From contig CAKSYT010000004.1 in assembly GCA_934524985.1 (NCBI GenBank), positions 1 through 64,000 on the forward strand: a DNA stretch of 64,000 nucleotides, given 5' to 3'. The notes under the pieces were generated by a model that saw only the letters and a program-made list of their open reading frames with translations, had not been told where the DNA came from and did no database searches. Positions 56,506-64,000 of the stretch are shown piece after piece. Source of the DNA: an uncultured Faecalibacterium sp. Its GTDB lineage: Bacteria > Bacillota > Clostridia > Oscillospirales > Ruminococcaceae. The position numbers and the translations under genes are program-made. Every line of letters starts with the position of its first letter. Position 1 is the first letter of the stretch.

Positions 56506-56610
56506 GCGGGCGTGCCAAAGGCTCCCTCTCCGAGGGAACTGTTAAAACCGGCAGGTTTCGACTGAGAGGGTACAAATCAAAGCAGAAAGTTGAGTGTGAT
56601 TTCCCTTTTT

Positions 56611-57915
56611 ATGGACGATGGCAGTATGACGCTCTGGGTAGCGCTGGTAGTATTGGTGGCATTCTCCGCCTTTTTCTCCGCATCCGAGACCGCATTTTCT
56701 TCCCTGAATCAGATCCGCCTGAAAAGCCGCGCCGAGGACGGCGATAACTCCGCCGCCCGGGTGCTGGCAATGGCTGAAAAATACGACAAGCTGCTTTCCA
56801 CCATCCTCATCGGCAACAATATCGTGAACATTGCCGCAGCCTCTATTGGCACCATCATTTTCACCAAGATGCTGGGTGCAGAGCGAGGCGCTACGGTGTC
56901 CACCGTAGTGCTGACCGTGGTGGTGCTGATTTTTGGCGAGGTGACCCCCAAGAGCCTTGCCAAGGAGATGCCGGAAACGGTAGCCGCCGCAGTTGCACCG
57001 GCGCTCAGCCTGCTGATGCTGGTGTTTACCCCGCTGACATGGCTGTTCAGCCAGTGGAAGCGCTTTCTGGGACACTTTGTCCACAGCACCGAGGAGGACA
57101 CCATCACCGAGGGTGAGCTGATGACCATGGTCAGCGAAGCCGAGAATGACGGCGAGCTGACCGACCGGGAAAGCGAACTGATCCGCAGCGCCATCGAGTT
57201 TGATGACGTGGAAGTGGAAGAGATCCTGACCCCGCGCGTGGATGTGATCGCGGTGGAGGACGACATGCCGCTGGAAGAGGTGGCGCAGACCTTTGCCGAG
57301 TCCGGCTACTCCCGTCTGCCGGTGTACCACGACACCATTGATAACATCATTGGTGTGGTACATGAAAAGGACTTCTACATGGCACGCCTGAAAAAGGAGG
57401 TCAAGCTGGAGGAGCTGGTCAAGCCCACCCTCTATACCACCGGCTCCACCCAGATCTCCCAGCTGCTGCGCACCCTGCGCGAGCAGCACCACCACATGGC
57501 TGTGGTGGTGGACGAGTACGGCGGCACCGAGGGCATCATCACGCTGGAGGACATTCTGGAGGAGCTGGTAGGCGAGATCTGGGATGAACACGACGAGGTG
57601 ACCGAGGACTTCCGCAAGCAGTCGGACGGCAGCTGGATCGTACTGGGCAGCGCCGGTGTGGACGACCTGTACGAGCGGCTGGGTCTGCCGGAGGACGAGG
57701 ACATCGACTCCAACACGGTGAATGGTCTGGTGCAGGAAAAGACCTGCCGTCTGCCCAAGGTAGGCGACCGCTTCACGCTGGGCAGCTACGACGGCGTGGT
57801 CACCCGCACCGCCAAGCGCCGCGTGACCGAGGTGCGTCTGACCCCCGCAGAAAAGCCCGACTCCAAAAAGGACGAAGAGGAAAAAGGCCATTTTGGCCGG
57901 ATAACCTCTAAATAA
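56611..57915 (+). CDS. CorC/HlyC-type membrane protein (CNNM-CBS-CorC_HlyC)
   Basis: From the ATG at 56611 the product has 434 residues; TTG at 56590 and GTG at 56596 are also possible, none with a good ribosome binding site. Four helices of a CNNM domain (about 5-175, [21 protein letters not shown]) precede a CBS pair (about 205-325, [28 protein letters not shown]) and a C-terminal CorC_HlyC domain (about 345-425). Such proteins export magnesium or resist cobalt and magnesium stress. It is a single gene between two direct repeats. Confidence 0.88.
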   Translation: MDDGSMTLWVALVVLVAFSAFFSASETAFSSLNQIRLKSRAEDGDNSAARVLAMAEKYDKLLSTILIGNNIVNIAAASIGTIIFTKMLGAERGATVSTVVLTVVVLIFGEVTPKSLAKEMPETVAAAVAPALSLLMLVFTPLTWLFSQWKRFLGHFVHSTEEDTITEGELMTMVSEAENDGELTDRESELIRSAIEFDDVEVEEILTPRVDVIAVEDDMPLEEVAQTFAESGYSRLPVYHDTIDNIIGVVHEKDFYMARLKKEVKLEELVKPTLYTTGSTQISQLLRTLREQHHHMAVVVDEYGGTEGIITLEDILEELVGEIWDEHDEVTEDFRKQSDGSWIVLGSAGVDDLYERLGLPEDEDIDSNTVNGLVQEKTCRLPKVGDRFTLGSYDGVVTRTAKRRVTEVRLTPAEKPDSKKDEEEKGHFGRITSK

Positions 57916-57921
57916 AACATC

Positions 57922-57962
57922 AACCGGCTGCTGCACAAAACGTGCGGTAGCCGGTTTTGTTG
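57922..57962 (+). terminator. Terminator of the CorC-type gene
   Basis: AACCGGCT...GCAC pairs with GTGC...AGCCGGTT (about 57922-57957), then TTGTTG. Confidence 0.65.
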
Positions 57963-58345
57963 CAAAAACTCCCTCAGTCAAAACCTGACGGTTTTGCCAG
58001 CTCCCTCGGAGAGGGAGCGAACCCTCTCAGGCGCTCCCGCGCCAGATTCCCCCTTTTGTCACCTACGGTGACATCTTCCCCCGGAGCGGGGGAAGTCTTT
58101 CCCCTCAGGGAGAGCCAAGCCGTAAAGTTCAACACTAAAGTGTTAGGTGCAATAAGAAAGCTTCCGGCAGTACTCTTGGCTCTCCCTTTGGGAGAGCTGT
58201 CACCGCAGGTGACTGAGAGGGCGCACACCGTCAGCCCTGTTGCTAAAGCTTTAGACGCAATAAGAAATCTTCCCACCATGCCAAAAGCTCCCCCTTCGGG
58301 GGAGCTGTCGCGGCGTAAGCCGTGACTGAGAGGGTTTCCGTCCCC
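57962..58345. repeat. Array of interspersed palindromic repeats, downstream of the CorC-type gene
   Basis: Includes the 143-bp copy at 58021-58163 and further modules such as CTCCCTCGGAGAGGGAG, GGTGACTGAGAGGG and CTCCCCCTTCGGGGGAG. The whole stretch 57963-58404 is non-coding. Confidence 0.75.
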
Positions 58346-58404
58346 TTGGGGAAGGTGGCTTGACGCGCAGCGGCGCGCATTCAAAATCGTTTAACTTGCT
58401 CATA

Positions 58405-58451
58405 AAACGCAAAAGCCCCGGCGGCTGTTATATCGCAGCGCCGGGGCTTTA
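58405..58451 (-). terminator. Terminator of the uronate operon
   Basis: AAAAGCCCCGGCG and CGCCGGGGCTTT (58411-58450) form the stem; on the minus strand TTTTGCGTTTTATG follows. Confidence 0.75.
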
Positions 58452-58471
58452 TTCGGGATGCTGAGCTTGAA

Positions 58472-59272
58472 TTACTTAGGCTGACGGCCGATATAAGCCA
58501 GAATGCCGCCATCGGCGTAGAGGATCTGGCCGTTCACGAAGTCGGATGCGTGGCTGGCAAGGAACACGCAGGGGCCAACCATGTCCTCCGGGTCGCCCCA
58601 GCGGCCTGCGGGGGTCTTGGCAACGATGAACTGGTCGAAGGGATGACGGCTGCCGTCCGGCTGGATCTCGCGCAGGGGAGCGGTCTGGGCGGTGGCGATG
58701 TAGCCGGGGCCCATGCCGTTGCACTGGATGTTGTATTCGCCGTACTCGGAGGCGATGTTCTTGGTCAGCATCTTCAATGCGCCCTTGGCGGCGGCGTAGG
58801 CAGAGACGGTCTCGCGGCCCAGCTCGCTCATCATGGAGCAGATGTTGATGATCTTGCCCTCGCGCTTTTCCATCATGTCGGGCAGCACGGCCTTGGAGCA
58901 GTTGAAGGCACCGCCCACATGGACGTCGATCACCCGCATAAAGTCGGCGTGGCTCATCTCGATCATGGGCACGCGCTTCATCAGACCGGCGTTGTTTACC
59001 AGAATGTCCACAGAGCCGACCTCAGCCTTGATCTTTGCCACCATGGCGTTCACGGCAGCTTCATCGGAAACGTCTGCCACATAGCCGTGGGCGTCGATGC
59101 CGGCAGCCTTGTAGGCGGCCATGCCCTTCTCCAAGCTGGCCTCAGAGGAGCAGTTGAAGCAGATGACGGCGCCGCACTTGGCCATGCCTTCTGCGATGGA
59201 AAAACCGATGCCGTGGGCACCGCCGGTGATCAGGGCTACCTTGCCCTGCAGATTGAATGCAGACAGATCCAT
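58472..59272 (-). CDS. kduD: SDR dehydrogenase, likely 2-dehydro-3-deoxy-D-gluconate 5-dehydrogenase
   Basis: The product has 266 residues. Rossmann motif TGGAHGIG (near 16), NNAG (near 92) and the catalytic YAAAK (near 160) place it in the short-chain dehydrogenases. The start at 59272 follows AAAAGGAG. KduD reduces 3-deoxy-D-glycero-2,5-hexodiulosonate to 2-keto-3-deoxygluconate, the step after KduI, whose gene is just upstream; sequence alone would also allow gluconate 5-dehydrogenase. A terminator-like hairpin (59305-59350) separates it from kduI. Confidence 0.85.
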   Translation of the reverse strand: MDLSAFNLQGKVALITGGAHGIGFSIAEGMAKCGAVICFNCSSEASLEKGMAAYKAAGIDAHGYVADVSDEAAVNAMVAKIKAEVGSVDILVNNAGLMKRVPMIEMSHADFMRVIDVHVGGAFNCSKAVLPDMMEKREGKIINICSMMSELGRETVSAYAAAKGALKMLTKNIASEYGEYNIQCNGMGPGYIATAQTAPLREIQPDGSRHPFDQFIVAKTPAGRWGDPEDMVGPCVFLASHASDFVNGQILYADGGILAYIGRQPK

Positions 59273-59304
59273 GATGTTCTCCTTTTTTACAGTATCCAAG
59301 TTAA

Positions 59305-59350
59305 TTTTTTAGCAAAACGCCCCGTACCGGCAACCCGGTACGGGGCGTTT
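59305..59350 (-). terminator. Hairpin between kduI and kduD
   Basis: AAAACGCCCCGTACCGG (59314-59330) pairs with CCGGTACGGGGCGTTT (59335-59350); on the minus strand TTTTGCTAAAAAATT follows. Could reduce kduD expression relative to the genes before it. Confidence 0.7.
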
Positions 59351-59361
59351 GATTGGTGCTT

Positions 59362-60210
59362 TTAGCGCAGGTCAGTGGTAGCGATGTTGTCCATGTCGTC
59401 AAACTCCATGTTCTCGCCGCCCATTGCCCAGATAAACGTATAGTTCGAGGTGCCTACGCCGCTGTGAATGCTCCAGGAGGGGCTGATGACAGCATCCTCG
59501 TTGTGCATCACGATGTGGCGGGTCTGGGTAGGCTCGCCGCACATATGGAACACCACCTGCCCCTCGGGCAGTTCAAAGTAGGTATAGATCTCCATGCGCC
59601 GCTCGTGGGTGTGGCTGGGCATCGTGTTCCAGTTGGAACCCGGTGCCAGTTCGGTCATACCCATGCTCAGCTGACAGGTCTTGAGCACATCCGGGTGGAT
59701 GAACTGGTTGATGGTGCGCTTGTTGCAGGTGTCCACGCTGCCCAGCGGGCGGTGGTTTGCATCAGCCATCTTGATCAGACGGGTCTGGTAAGCGCAGTGT
59801 GCCGGAGCAGAGACCATGTAGAACTTGGCGGGATGCTCCGGGTCGGCGGAAGCAAAGGTGACTTCCTTGGTGCCCTGCGTAATGTACAGGCAGTCCTTAT
59901 AGCCCAGCTCGTACTTTACGCCGTCGGCCACCACGATACCGGTGGAATCCTTGCCGATGTTGAACATACCGATCTCGCGGCGCTCCAGAAAATAGTGGGT
60001 GCCGAAGTTTGCCCAGATGTCGATGCCCTTGTCGATAGACACGGTCTCGTGTACCGGCATACAGCCCAGCGTGACCATACGGTCCACATGGCTGTAAACG
60101 GCCACCACTTCATCAGCCTTATACAGGCCGGTGATCAGCATCTCGTCCCGCATTTCCTCGGTGGTATAGCGCTTGAAATCCTTCTGGTTGCAGGAATAAC
60201 GGATATCCAT
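59362..60210 (-). CDS. kduI: 5-dehydro-4-deoxy-D-glucuronate isomerase
   Basis: The product has 282 residues. It isomerises 5-keto-4-deoxyuronate, released from cleaved pectin or glycosaminoglycan, to the KduD substrate. The cupin metal site is visible as SHTHERRME (near 196), with the later His in IHSGVGTSNYTFIWAMGGEN. RYSCNQKDFKRYTTEEMRDEML at the start is typical. Nineteen bases after kdgK. Confidence 0.95.
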   Translation of the reverse strand: MDIRYSCNQKDFKRYTTEEMRDEMLITGLYKADEVVAVYSHVDRMVTLGCMPVHETVSIDKGIDIWANFGTHYFLERREIGMFNIGKDSTGIVVADGVKYELGYKDCLYITQGTKEVTFASADPEHPAKFYMVSAPAHCAYQTRLIKMADANHRPLGSVDTCNKRTINQFIHPDVLKTCQLSMGMTELAPGSNWNTMPSHTHERRMEIYTYFELPEGQVVFHMCGEPTQTRHIVMHNEDAVISPSWSIHSGVGTSNYTFIWAMGGENMEFDDMDNIATTDLR

Positions 60211-60229
60211 GGCGGACTCCCTCCTGCTC

Positions 60230-61255
60230 TTAGCGCTGGATACGGCCGGAACCGTCGCCGCCGGCCAGCTTCTCGACCTCGGACACGGTCATCATGTTGT
60301 AGTCGCCCTCGATGGAGTGCTTCAGAGCGGAAGCTGCAACTGCGAACTCGACAGCCTCCTGAGTGCTCTTGCCGGTCAGCAGAGCGTAGATCAGGCCGCC
60401 GCCGAAGGAGTCGCCGCCGCCAACGCGGTCGATGATGTGCAGGTCGTACTTCTTGGAGAAGCAGTACTCGTTAGAAGCAACATCGTACAGCATAGCGCTC
60501 CAGCCGTTGTCGAAGGCGCTGTGGCTCTCACGCAGGGTGATAGCCACCTTCTCGAAGTGGAACTTGTCAGCCAGCTGCTTGGCAACGCTCTTGTAGCCCT
60601 CAGCGTTCAGCTTGCCGCCGTAGATATCGGTAGCCTCGGCCTCGATGCCGAACACGTCCTTTGCGTCCTCCTCGTTGGAGATGCACACGTCAACGTACTG
60701 GCACAGATCGGTCATGGCAGCGCGGGCCTGCTCACGGGTCCACAGCTTGCCGCGGTAGTTCAGGTCGCAGCTGATCTTCACGCCGTGAGCCTTAGCAGCC
60801 TTGCAGGCCTCGCGGCAGATCTCGACAACGTTCTCGCCCAGAGCCGGGGTAATGCCGGTGAAGTGGAACCAATCCACGCCCTCGAAGATCTTCTCCCAAT
60901 CAAAGTCGGAAGGCTGAGCCAGCTGGATAGCGCTGTTGGCACGGTCGTAGATGCAGACGGAACCACGCTGAGAAGCGCCCTTCTCGTTGTAGTAGATGCC
61001 CACACGGTCACCGCCGCGGGTGATCATGCTGGTGTCAACGCCGTAGCGGCGCAGGCTGTTGACAGCGGCCTGACCGATCGCGTGTGCGGGGAGCTTGGTA
61101 ACGAAAGCTGCGTCCAGACCGTAGTTGGCCAGAGAAACAGCAACGTTAGCCTCGCCGCCGCCGAAGGTGAACTCCAGGCTGTTGGCCTGAACGAAACGCT
61201 CGTAGTTGAAGGGCTGCAGACGGACCATCAGTTCGCCAAAAGTAACGACTTTCAT
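60230..61255 (-). CDS. kdgK: 2-keto-3-deoxygluconate kinase (PfkB family)
   Basis: The product has 341 residues. PfkB signatures: TFGGGEANVAVSLANYGLDA (near 30) and DRVGGGDSFGGGLIYALLTG (near 275, with the catalytic Asp in GGGDSF). It makes 2-keto-3-deoxy-6-phosphogluconate, which the 61347 gene product would cleave. AAAGGAG precedes the ATG. Codon use is unusually strong for this window. Confidence 0.92.
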   Translation of the reverse strand: MKVVTFGELMVRLQPFNYERFVQANSLEFTFGGGEANVAVSLANYGLDAAFVTKLPAHAIGQAAVNSLRRYGVDTSMITRGGDRVGIYYNEKGASQRGSVCIYDRANSAIQLAQPSDFDWEKIFEGVDWFHFTGITPALGENVVEICREACKAAKAHGVKISCDLNYRGKLWTREQARAAMTDLCQYVDVCISNEEDAKDVFGIEAEATDIYGGKLNAEGYKSVAKQLADKFHFEKVAITLRESHSAFDNGWSAMLYDVASNEYCFSKKYDLHIIDRVGGGDSFGGGLIYALLTGKSTQEAVEFAVAASALKHSIEGDYNMMTVSEVEKLAGGDGSGRIQR

Positions 61256-61346
61256 TGGTTATTCTCCTTTATATCAGGTGTTTCATCATCCCACCGCAGG
61301 GCATACCCGCTGCGGCGGGGCTTTTACGGGTAAAGGGGACAGGCGC

Positions 61347-62309
61347 TTATGCCTGCACCAGATGGAAGGCAAAGCCGCCGATCTCGTCTGCCATGTAGCA
61401 GGCAACGGTCTTGCCGTTCTTCACGTTCTTGCTGTCCAGATCGAACTTCACGCCGCGCTGAGACAGGTGGTAGATGGCGCGGTCCACGTTGTTGCAGCCG
61501 ATGGCGATGTGGCCATTGGTGCCGCGGCCGGGCTTCTTCATGATCTCGAACTCCTTGTTGCCGACAAAGATGCTGGAGTTGCCGGGAGCGACCTTCATGT
61601 TCAGCATAGCGCTGATCAGGTTAGCCACCTTCATGGCCTCTTCCTCGTTGTCGGTGTTGATGCCAACGTGCAGCAGCTTCAGGCCCAGCATGGTGTCAAC
61701 AGCTTCCTTGCTCTGTGCGGTGATCTTTGCCCAGTCGCCGGCCTTGATCACGTCGCTCTTGCACATCCAGGTGCCGCCCACGGCAAAGATCTGGTCATAG
61801 CCCAGATAATCGTTGACGTTCTTGGCGTTGACACCGCCGGTGCACATCCAGCGTGCGCCCTTCAGGGCAGCGCCGATGTTCTTCAGCATGCCAACGCCGC
61901 CGTTTGCCTCAGCGGGGAAGAACTTCAGAGCCTCGCAGCCCAGATTCATAGCCTGCTGCATCTCGCCTGCGGAGCAGGTGCCGGGCATCATGATGCCGCC
62001 CTTGTCGATGACGTGCTTGCAGACCTCGGGGTCGAAGCCGGGAGCAACGATGAAGGAAGCACCGGCAGCCATAGCACGGTCAGCCTGCTCGCAGGTCAGA
62101 ACGGTGCCGGCACCCAGCAGCATCTCAGGCATCTCCTCGTGGATCTTGCGGATGCACTCTTCAGCACAGGCAGTGCGGAAGGTGACCTCAGCTGCGGGCA
62201 GACCGCCCTCAGCCAGAGCCTTGCACAGGGGCAGGGCCTCATCAACGCTGTTGAAAGCGATAACAGGGATAATGCCGATCTGATAGACCTTTTCTACGAT
62301 GGGATTCAT
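61347..62309 (-). CDS. kdgA: KDPG/KHG aldolase fused to a VOC (glyoxalase-like) domain
   Basis: The product has 320 residues, while a normal KDPG aldolase has about 210. Residues 1-210 are the aldolase: AEVTFRTACAEECI, GAGTVLTCEQADRA and ALKFFPAEANGG with the Schiff-base lysine. Residues about 218-320 look like a VOC domain: LLHVGINTDNEEEAMKVANL, HIAIGCNNVDRAIYHLSQRG, FDLDSKN, GFAFHLVQA. It forms pyruvate and glyceraldehyde 3-phosphate; the added domain may bind metal or a sugar acid. First gene of the operon, with AAAAGGAG before the ATG. Divergence region 62310-62480 carries a GntR-type palindrome. Confidence 0.9.
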   Translation of the reverse strand: MNPIVEKVYQIGIIPVIAFNSVDEALPLCKALAEGGLPAAEVTFRTACAEECIRKIHEEMPEMLLGAGTVLTCEQADRAMAAGASFIVAPGFDPEVCKHVIDKGGIMMPGTCSAGEMQQAMNLGCEALKFFPAEANGGVGMLKNIGAALKGARWMCTGGVNAKNVNDYLGYDQIFAVGGTWMCKSDVIKAGDWAKITAQSKEAVDTMLGLKLLHVGINTDNEEEAMKVANLISAMLNMKVAPGNSSIFVGNKEFEIMKKPGRGTNGHIAIGCNNVDRAIYHLSQRGVKFDLDSKNVKNGKTVACYMADEIGGFAFHLVQA

Positions 62310-62391
62310 AACGCATTTCTCCTTTTATATTTGAACTCTCTCGGTGCGTCGGGTTTGCTCCTGTGGGCGCAATACCCCCCTACGCGCTTAT

Positions 62392-62470
62392 GATACTAGT
62401 ATAAACGAACAGCCCGACTTTGGTAATACTCAACAAGCACAATGTTTAGCATAATAGCTTGTATACATTG
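62392..62470 (-). promoter_or_regulatory. Control region of the uronate operon
   Basis: ATACTAGTAT-type symmetry around a TATACT on the minus strand (complement of about 62392-62403) gives a likely -10 and operator. CTTGTATACATTG (62458-62470) contains GTATAC and resembles GntR-family operators. No regulator gene is nearby, so this is tentative. Confidence 0.35.
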
Positions 62471-62546
62471 CACAAAAATGACGAACGAACCGGAAAATCG
62501 GGGCAAATGCCGGTGAAAATGCTGTGAAAAACCTGCAAAAAATGGC

Positions 62547-63455
62547 TCAGATGCCAAGGGTTTCCAGAATCTCGGCCACGCCGTCATGGTCGCAGTCGGC
62601 CTTGCTGACAAGGTGCGCCAGCGCCTGAATTTCCGGCATGCCGTTTGCCATCACAGCAGCCACCCCGGCCTTTTGCAGCATGGCGCGGTCGTTCTCGCTG
62701 TCGCCCACCGCAAGGGTACTTTCGTGCGGGATGCCCAGCCGGTCGGCCAGCGCGCGCAGCGCCTCGCCCTTGTCCACACCGGCGGCGGTCACCTCCACAT
62801 TTTTCGGCGACCCCTGCACGACCTCCACGCCCGGGACGGCGTAAAAGCGGGGCAGCGCAGCCGCGGCCTGCTGCGGGGTATCAAAGAACACGCAGAGCTT
62901 TTCAATGGCAAAGGCATTGCGGCTCATCCACTCGGCTGCGTCCCGTAGGATGGTAAAGCGGCCATCGTTAGGCTGGCGCGCTTCGGTGCTGTCATTCTTT
63001 GCTGCTCGGGCAGCGGCCAGCGCAATGCTGCGGGCATCGGTGCAGGCGTATCCGTCCGAAAAAATGCGCAGGTCGGCGTGGAAGCTTTCGCAGACCGCAA
63101 AGGCTTCGCGGGCAGTCTCCACCGGCATCAGGCTGTGCAGCAGGCAGACCGGGGTGCTGGTGCGGTGCTCTTTCGCGTTGGAATAGCGGCTGTACACTGC
63201 GCCCACGGGGTCGCTGCCCAAGTCCCACACGGCGGCACCGTTGCAGGTAATGACGTAGCGGATGCCGGGCAGCTGCGCCACCTCCGGCGGCAGACTGGCC
63301 AGCGGACGCCCGGTGGCGGGCACGATGTACACACCCTTGTCCACGGCAGCCTGCAATGCGGCGCGGGTGCGGGGTGTGACGTGCCCCTCGCGGTTCAGCA
63401 GGGTGCCGTCCAGATCCAGCGCGACCAGACGGATGGTGGGAAATTGTTGTGGCAT
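62547..63455 (-). CDS. HAD-superfamily Cof-type sugar phosphatase
   Basis: The product has 302 residues. The four HAD motifs are present: ALDLDGTLLN (nucleophile Asp near 14), ATGRPL, a Lys in VDKGEALRALADRLG (near 227) and VGDSENDRAML (near 250). A type C2 cap lies between. These enzymes remove phosphate from sugar or cofactor phosphates. AAAAGGAG precedes the ATG; the promoter shares its -35 with the divergent gene. Confidence 0.92.
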   Translation of the reverse strand: MPQQFPTIRLVALDLDGTLLNREGHVTPRTRAALQAAVDKGVYIVPATGRPLASLPPEVAQLPGIRYVITCNGAAVWDLGSDPVGAVYSRYSNAKEHRTSTPVCLLHSLMPVETAREAFAVCESFHADLRIFSDGYACTDARSIALAAARAAKNDSTEARQPNDGRFTILRDAAEWMSRNAFAIEKLCVFFDTPQQAAAALPRFYAVPGVEVVQGSPKNVEVTAAGVDKGEALRALADRLGIPHESTLAVGDSENDRAMLQKAGVAAVMANGMPEIQALAHLVSKADCDHDGVAEILETLGI

Positions 63456-63493
63456 GACGTACTCCTTTTATAAATAAGATCCAGCTTATTTTT

Positions 63494-63543
63494 ATTGTAT
63501 CGCAGGGGCAGCAATTGCGCAAGTGGACGGAATGTGCTATAAT
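63494..63543. promoter_or_regulatory. Divergent promoters sharing one -35 palindrome
   Basis: TTGCGCAA (63515-63522) serves both ways: rightwards TTGCGC, 17 bases, TATAAT (63538-63543); leftwards TTGCGC, 17 bases, TACAAT (complement of 63494-63499). RNA polymerase could not occupy both at once. Confidence 0.65.
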
Positions 63544-63579
63544 AACACGTCAATTCACATAAAAAATAGGAGAAACGAC

Positions 63580-64000
63580 ATGAAGCTTCGTCAACTGCGC
63601 AGCCGGTGCCGCCCGCACCTGTGGTACCAGCTGTACTGGGTGGTGTACCTGATCTGGTTCTTCTGGCTGGACCTCACCATCACCGCCCCCAAATATATTC
63701 TGCACAGCCCGCTGGACGATCTGATCCCTTTCAACGAGTGGTTCGTGCTCCCCTATTGCAGCTGGTTTTTGCTGCTGGCGGGGGTAACGGCGGCACTGTG
63801 GTGGTGCGATACCGCCAGCTACGATAAGCTTTGCCTGACCATGTTTTCCGGCATGACCTTCTGCCTGATCGTGTACATGATTCTGCCCAACGGGCTGGAA
63901 CTGCGCCCCGCCGTGGAGACCCTTGGCCGAGATAACCCGGCGCTGCGGGTCATGCAGCTGCTGTGGAAAGCGGACGCCGCCGTGAACGTCTGCCCCTCCA
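63580..64000 (+). CDS. PAP2-type membrane phosphatase, 5' part (runs off the window)
   Basis: AATAGGAG precedes the ATG at 63580. The visible 140 residues contain about four helices (YWVVYLIWFFWLDL, FVLPYCSWFLLLAGVTAALWW, LCLTMFSGMTFCLIVYMIL) and end VNVCPS, the start of the PSxxxH motif of PAP2 phosphatases. These act on lipid phosphates such as undecaprenyl pyrophosphate. Incomplete, so the active site cannot be checked. Confidence 0.75.
   Translation, partial: MKLRQLRSRCRPHLWYQLYWVVYLIWFFWLDLTITAPKYILHSPLDDLIPFNEWFVLPYCSWFLLLAGVTAALWWCDTASYDKLCLTMFSGMTFCLIVYMILPNGLELRPAVETLGRDNPALRVMQLLWKADAAVNVCPS

Noticed and set aside
57962..58345. CRISPR-like array
   Set aside because: Repeats are irregular, of different lengths and without unique spacers of constant size; better seen as interspersed palindromic modules.

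Overview
The window looks like a chromosome segment of a high-GC, gut-type Firmicute of the Oscillospiraceae, most like Faecalibacterium. This is an inference from codon use, strong AGGAGG-type ribosome binding sites, sigma-A promoters, a CIRCE/HrcA heat-shock site, LytTR signalling pairs and the mix of housekeeping genes. No rRNA, tRNA or CRISPR array was seen by eye. Two parts differ from the GC-rich backbone. Bases 1-6200 are strikingly AT-rich and look acquired. They are followed by a large serine recombinase (6476-8161) and a palindrome-rich, oriT-like stretch (8008-8225).

Region 1-6230 is an agr-type peptide quorum-sensing island. It has a LytTR response regulator (857), a GHKL sensor kinase (1557), an AgrB-like processing protease (3155) and a 44-residue AgrD-like pro-peptide (3803) that is too short for ordinary gene calling. 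Downstream lie an RR-motif exported protein, two or three tiny membrane or leader peptides, a cysteine-motif secreted protein and an anchored protein. A pair of 13-base motifs spaced exactly 21 bp apart occurs before agrB. A second pair, on the other strand, occurs before a divergent secreted-protein gene (221-616). This defines a likely local regulon. A terminator-like hairpin sits between the agr promoter and agrB.

Region 8381-18160 carries an XRE regulator, glpK, a second LytTR/GHKL pair (11291-13302), a GltD-like oxidoreductase, tmcAL, ackA and a zinc-ribbon protein. Region 18239-28302 is an exopolysaccharide cluster on the minus strand: phosphoesterase, two Wzz-like proteins (one fused to a degenerate GGDEF domain), three glycosyltransferases, a Wzy-like polymerase and an acyltransferase. 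A fold-back MITE supplies the stop codon of the last gene. Region 28568-36794 is housekeeping: lepA, alr, a TtcA-like gene, rplM-rpsI, purA and degV. Region 37111-42630 is a signalling operon made of PAS-GGDEF-REC-HD-GYP, a solute-binding lipoprotein and a hybrid histidine kinase.

Region 42631-43450 is repeat-rich and holds two tiny hydrophobic ORFs on the minus strand with good ribosome binding sites and a terminator. Then come eno, a MATE pump, livJHMGF, asnA and clpB (behind a CIRCE element and a 20-codon leader ORF). A CorC/HlyC-type protein follows, bracketed by 143-bp direct repeats. The window ends with a uronate operon (kdgA-VOC fusion, kdgK, kduI, kduD), a HAD phosphatase and the start of a PAP2-type membrane protein.

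A recurring theme is a family of hairpins at 3' gene ends (after lepA, eno, livF and asnA, plus two more copies). Loop (TGCG) and flanks are conserved, while the 15-16 bp stem differs completely from copy to copy yet stays self-complementary.
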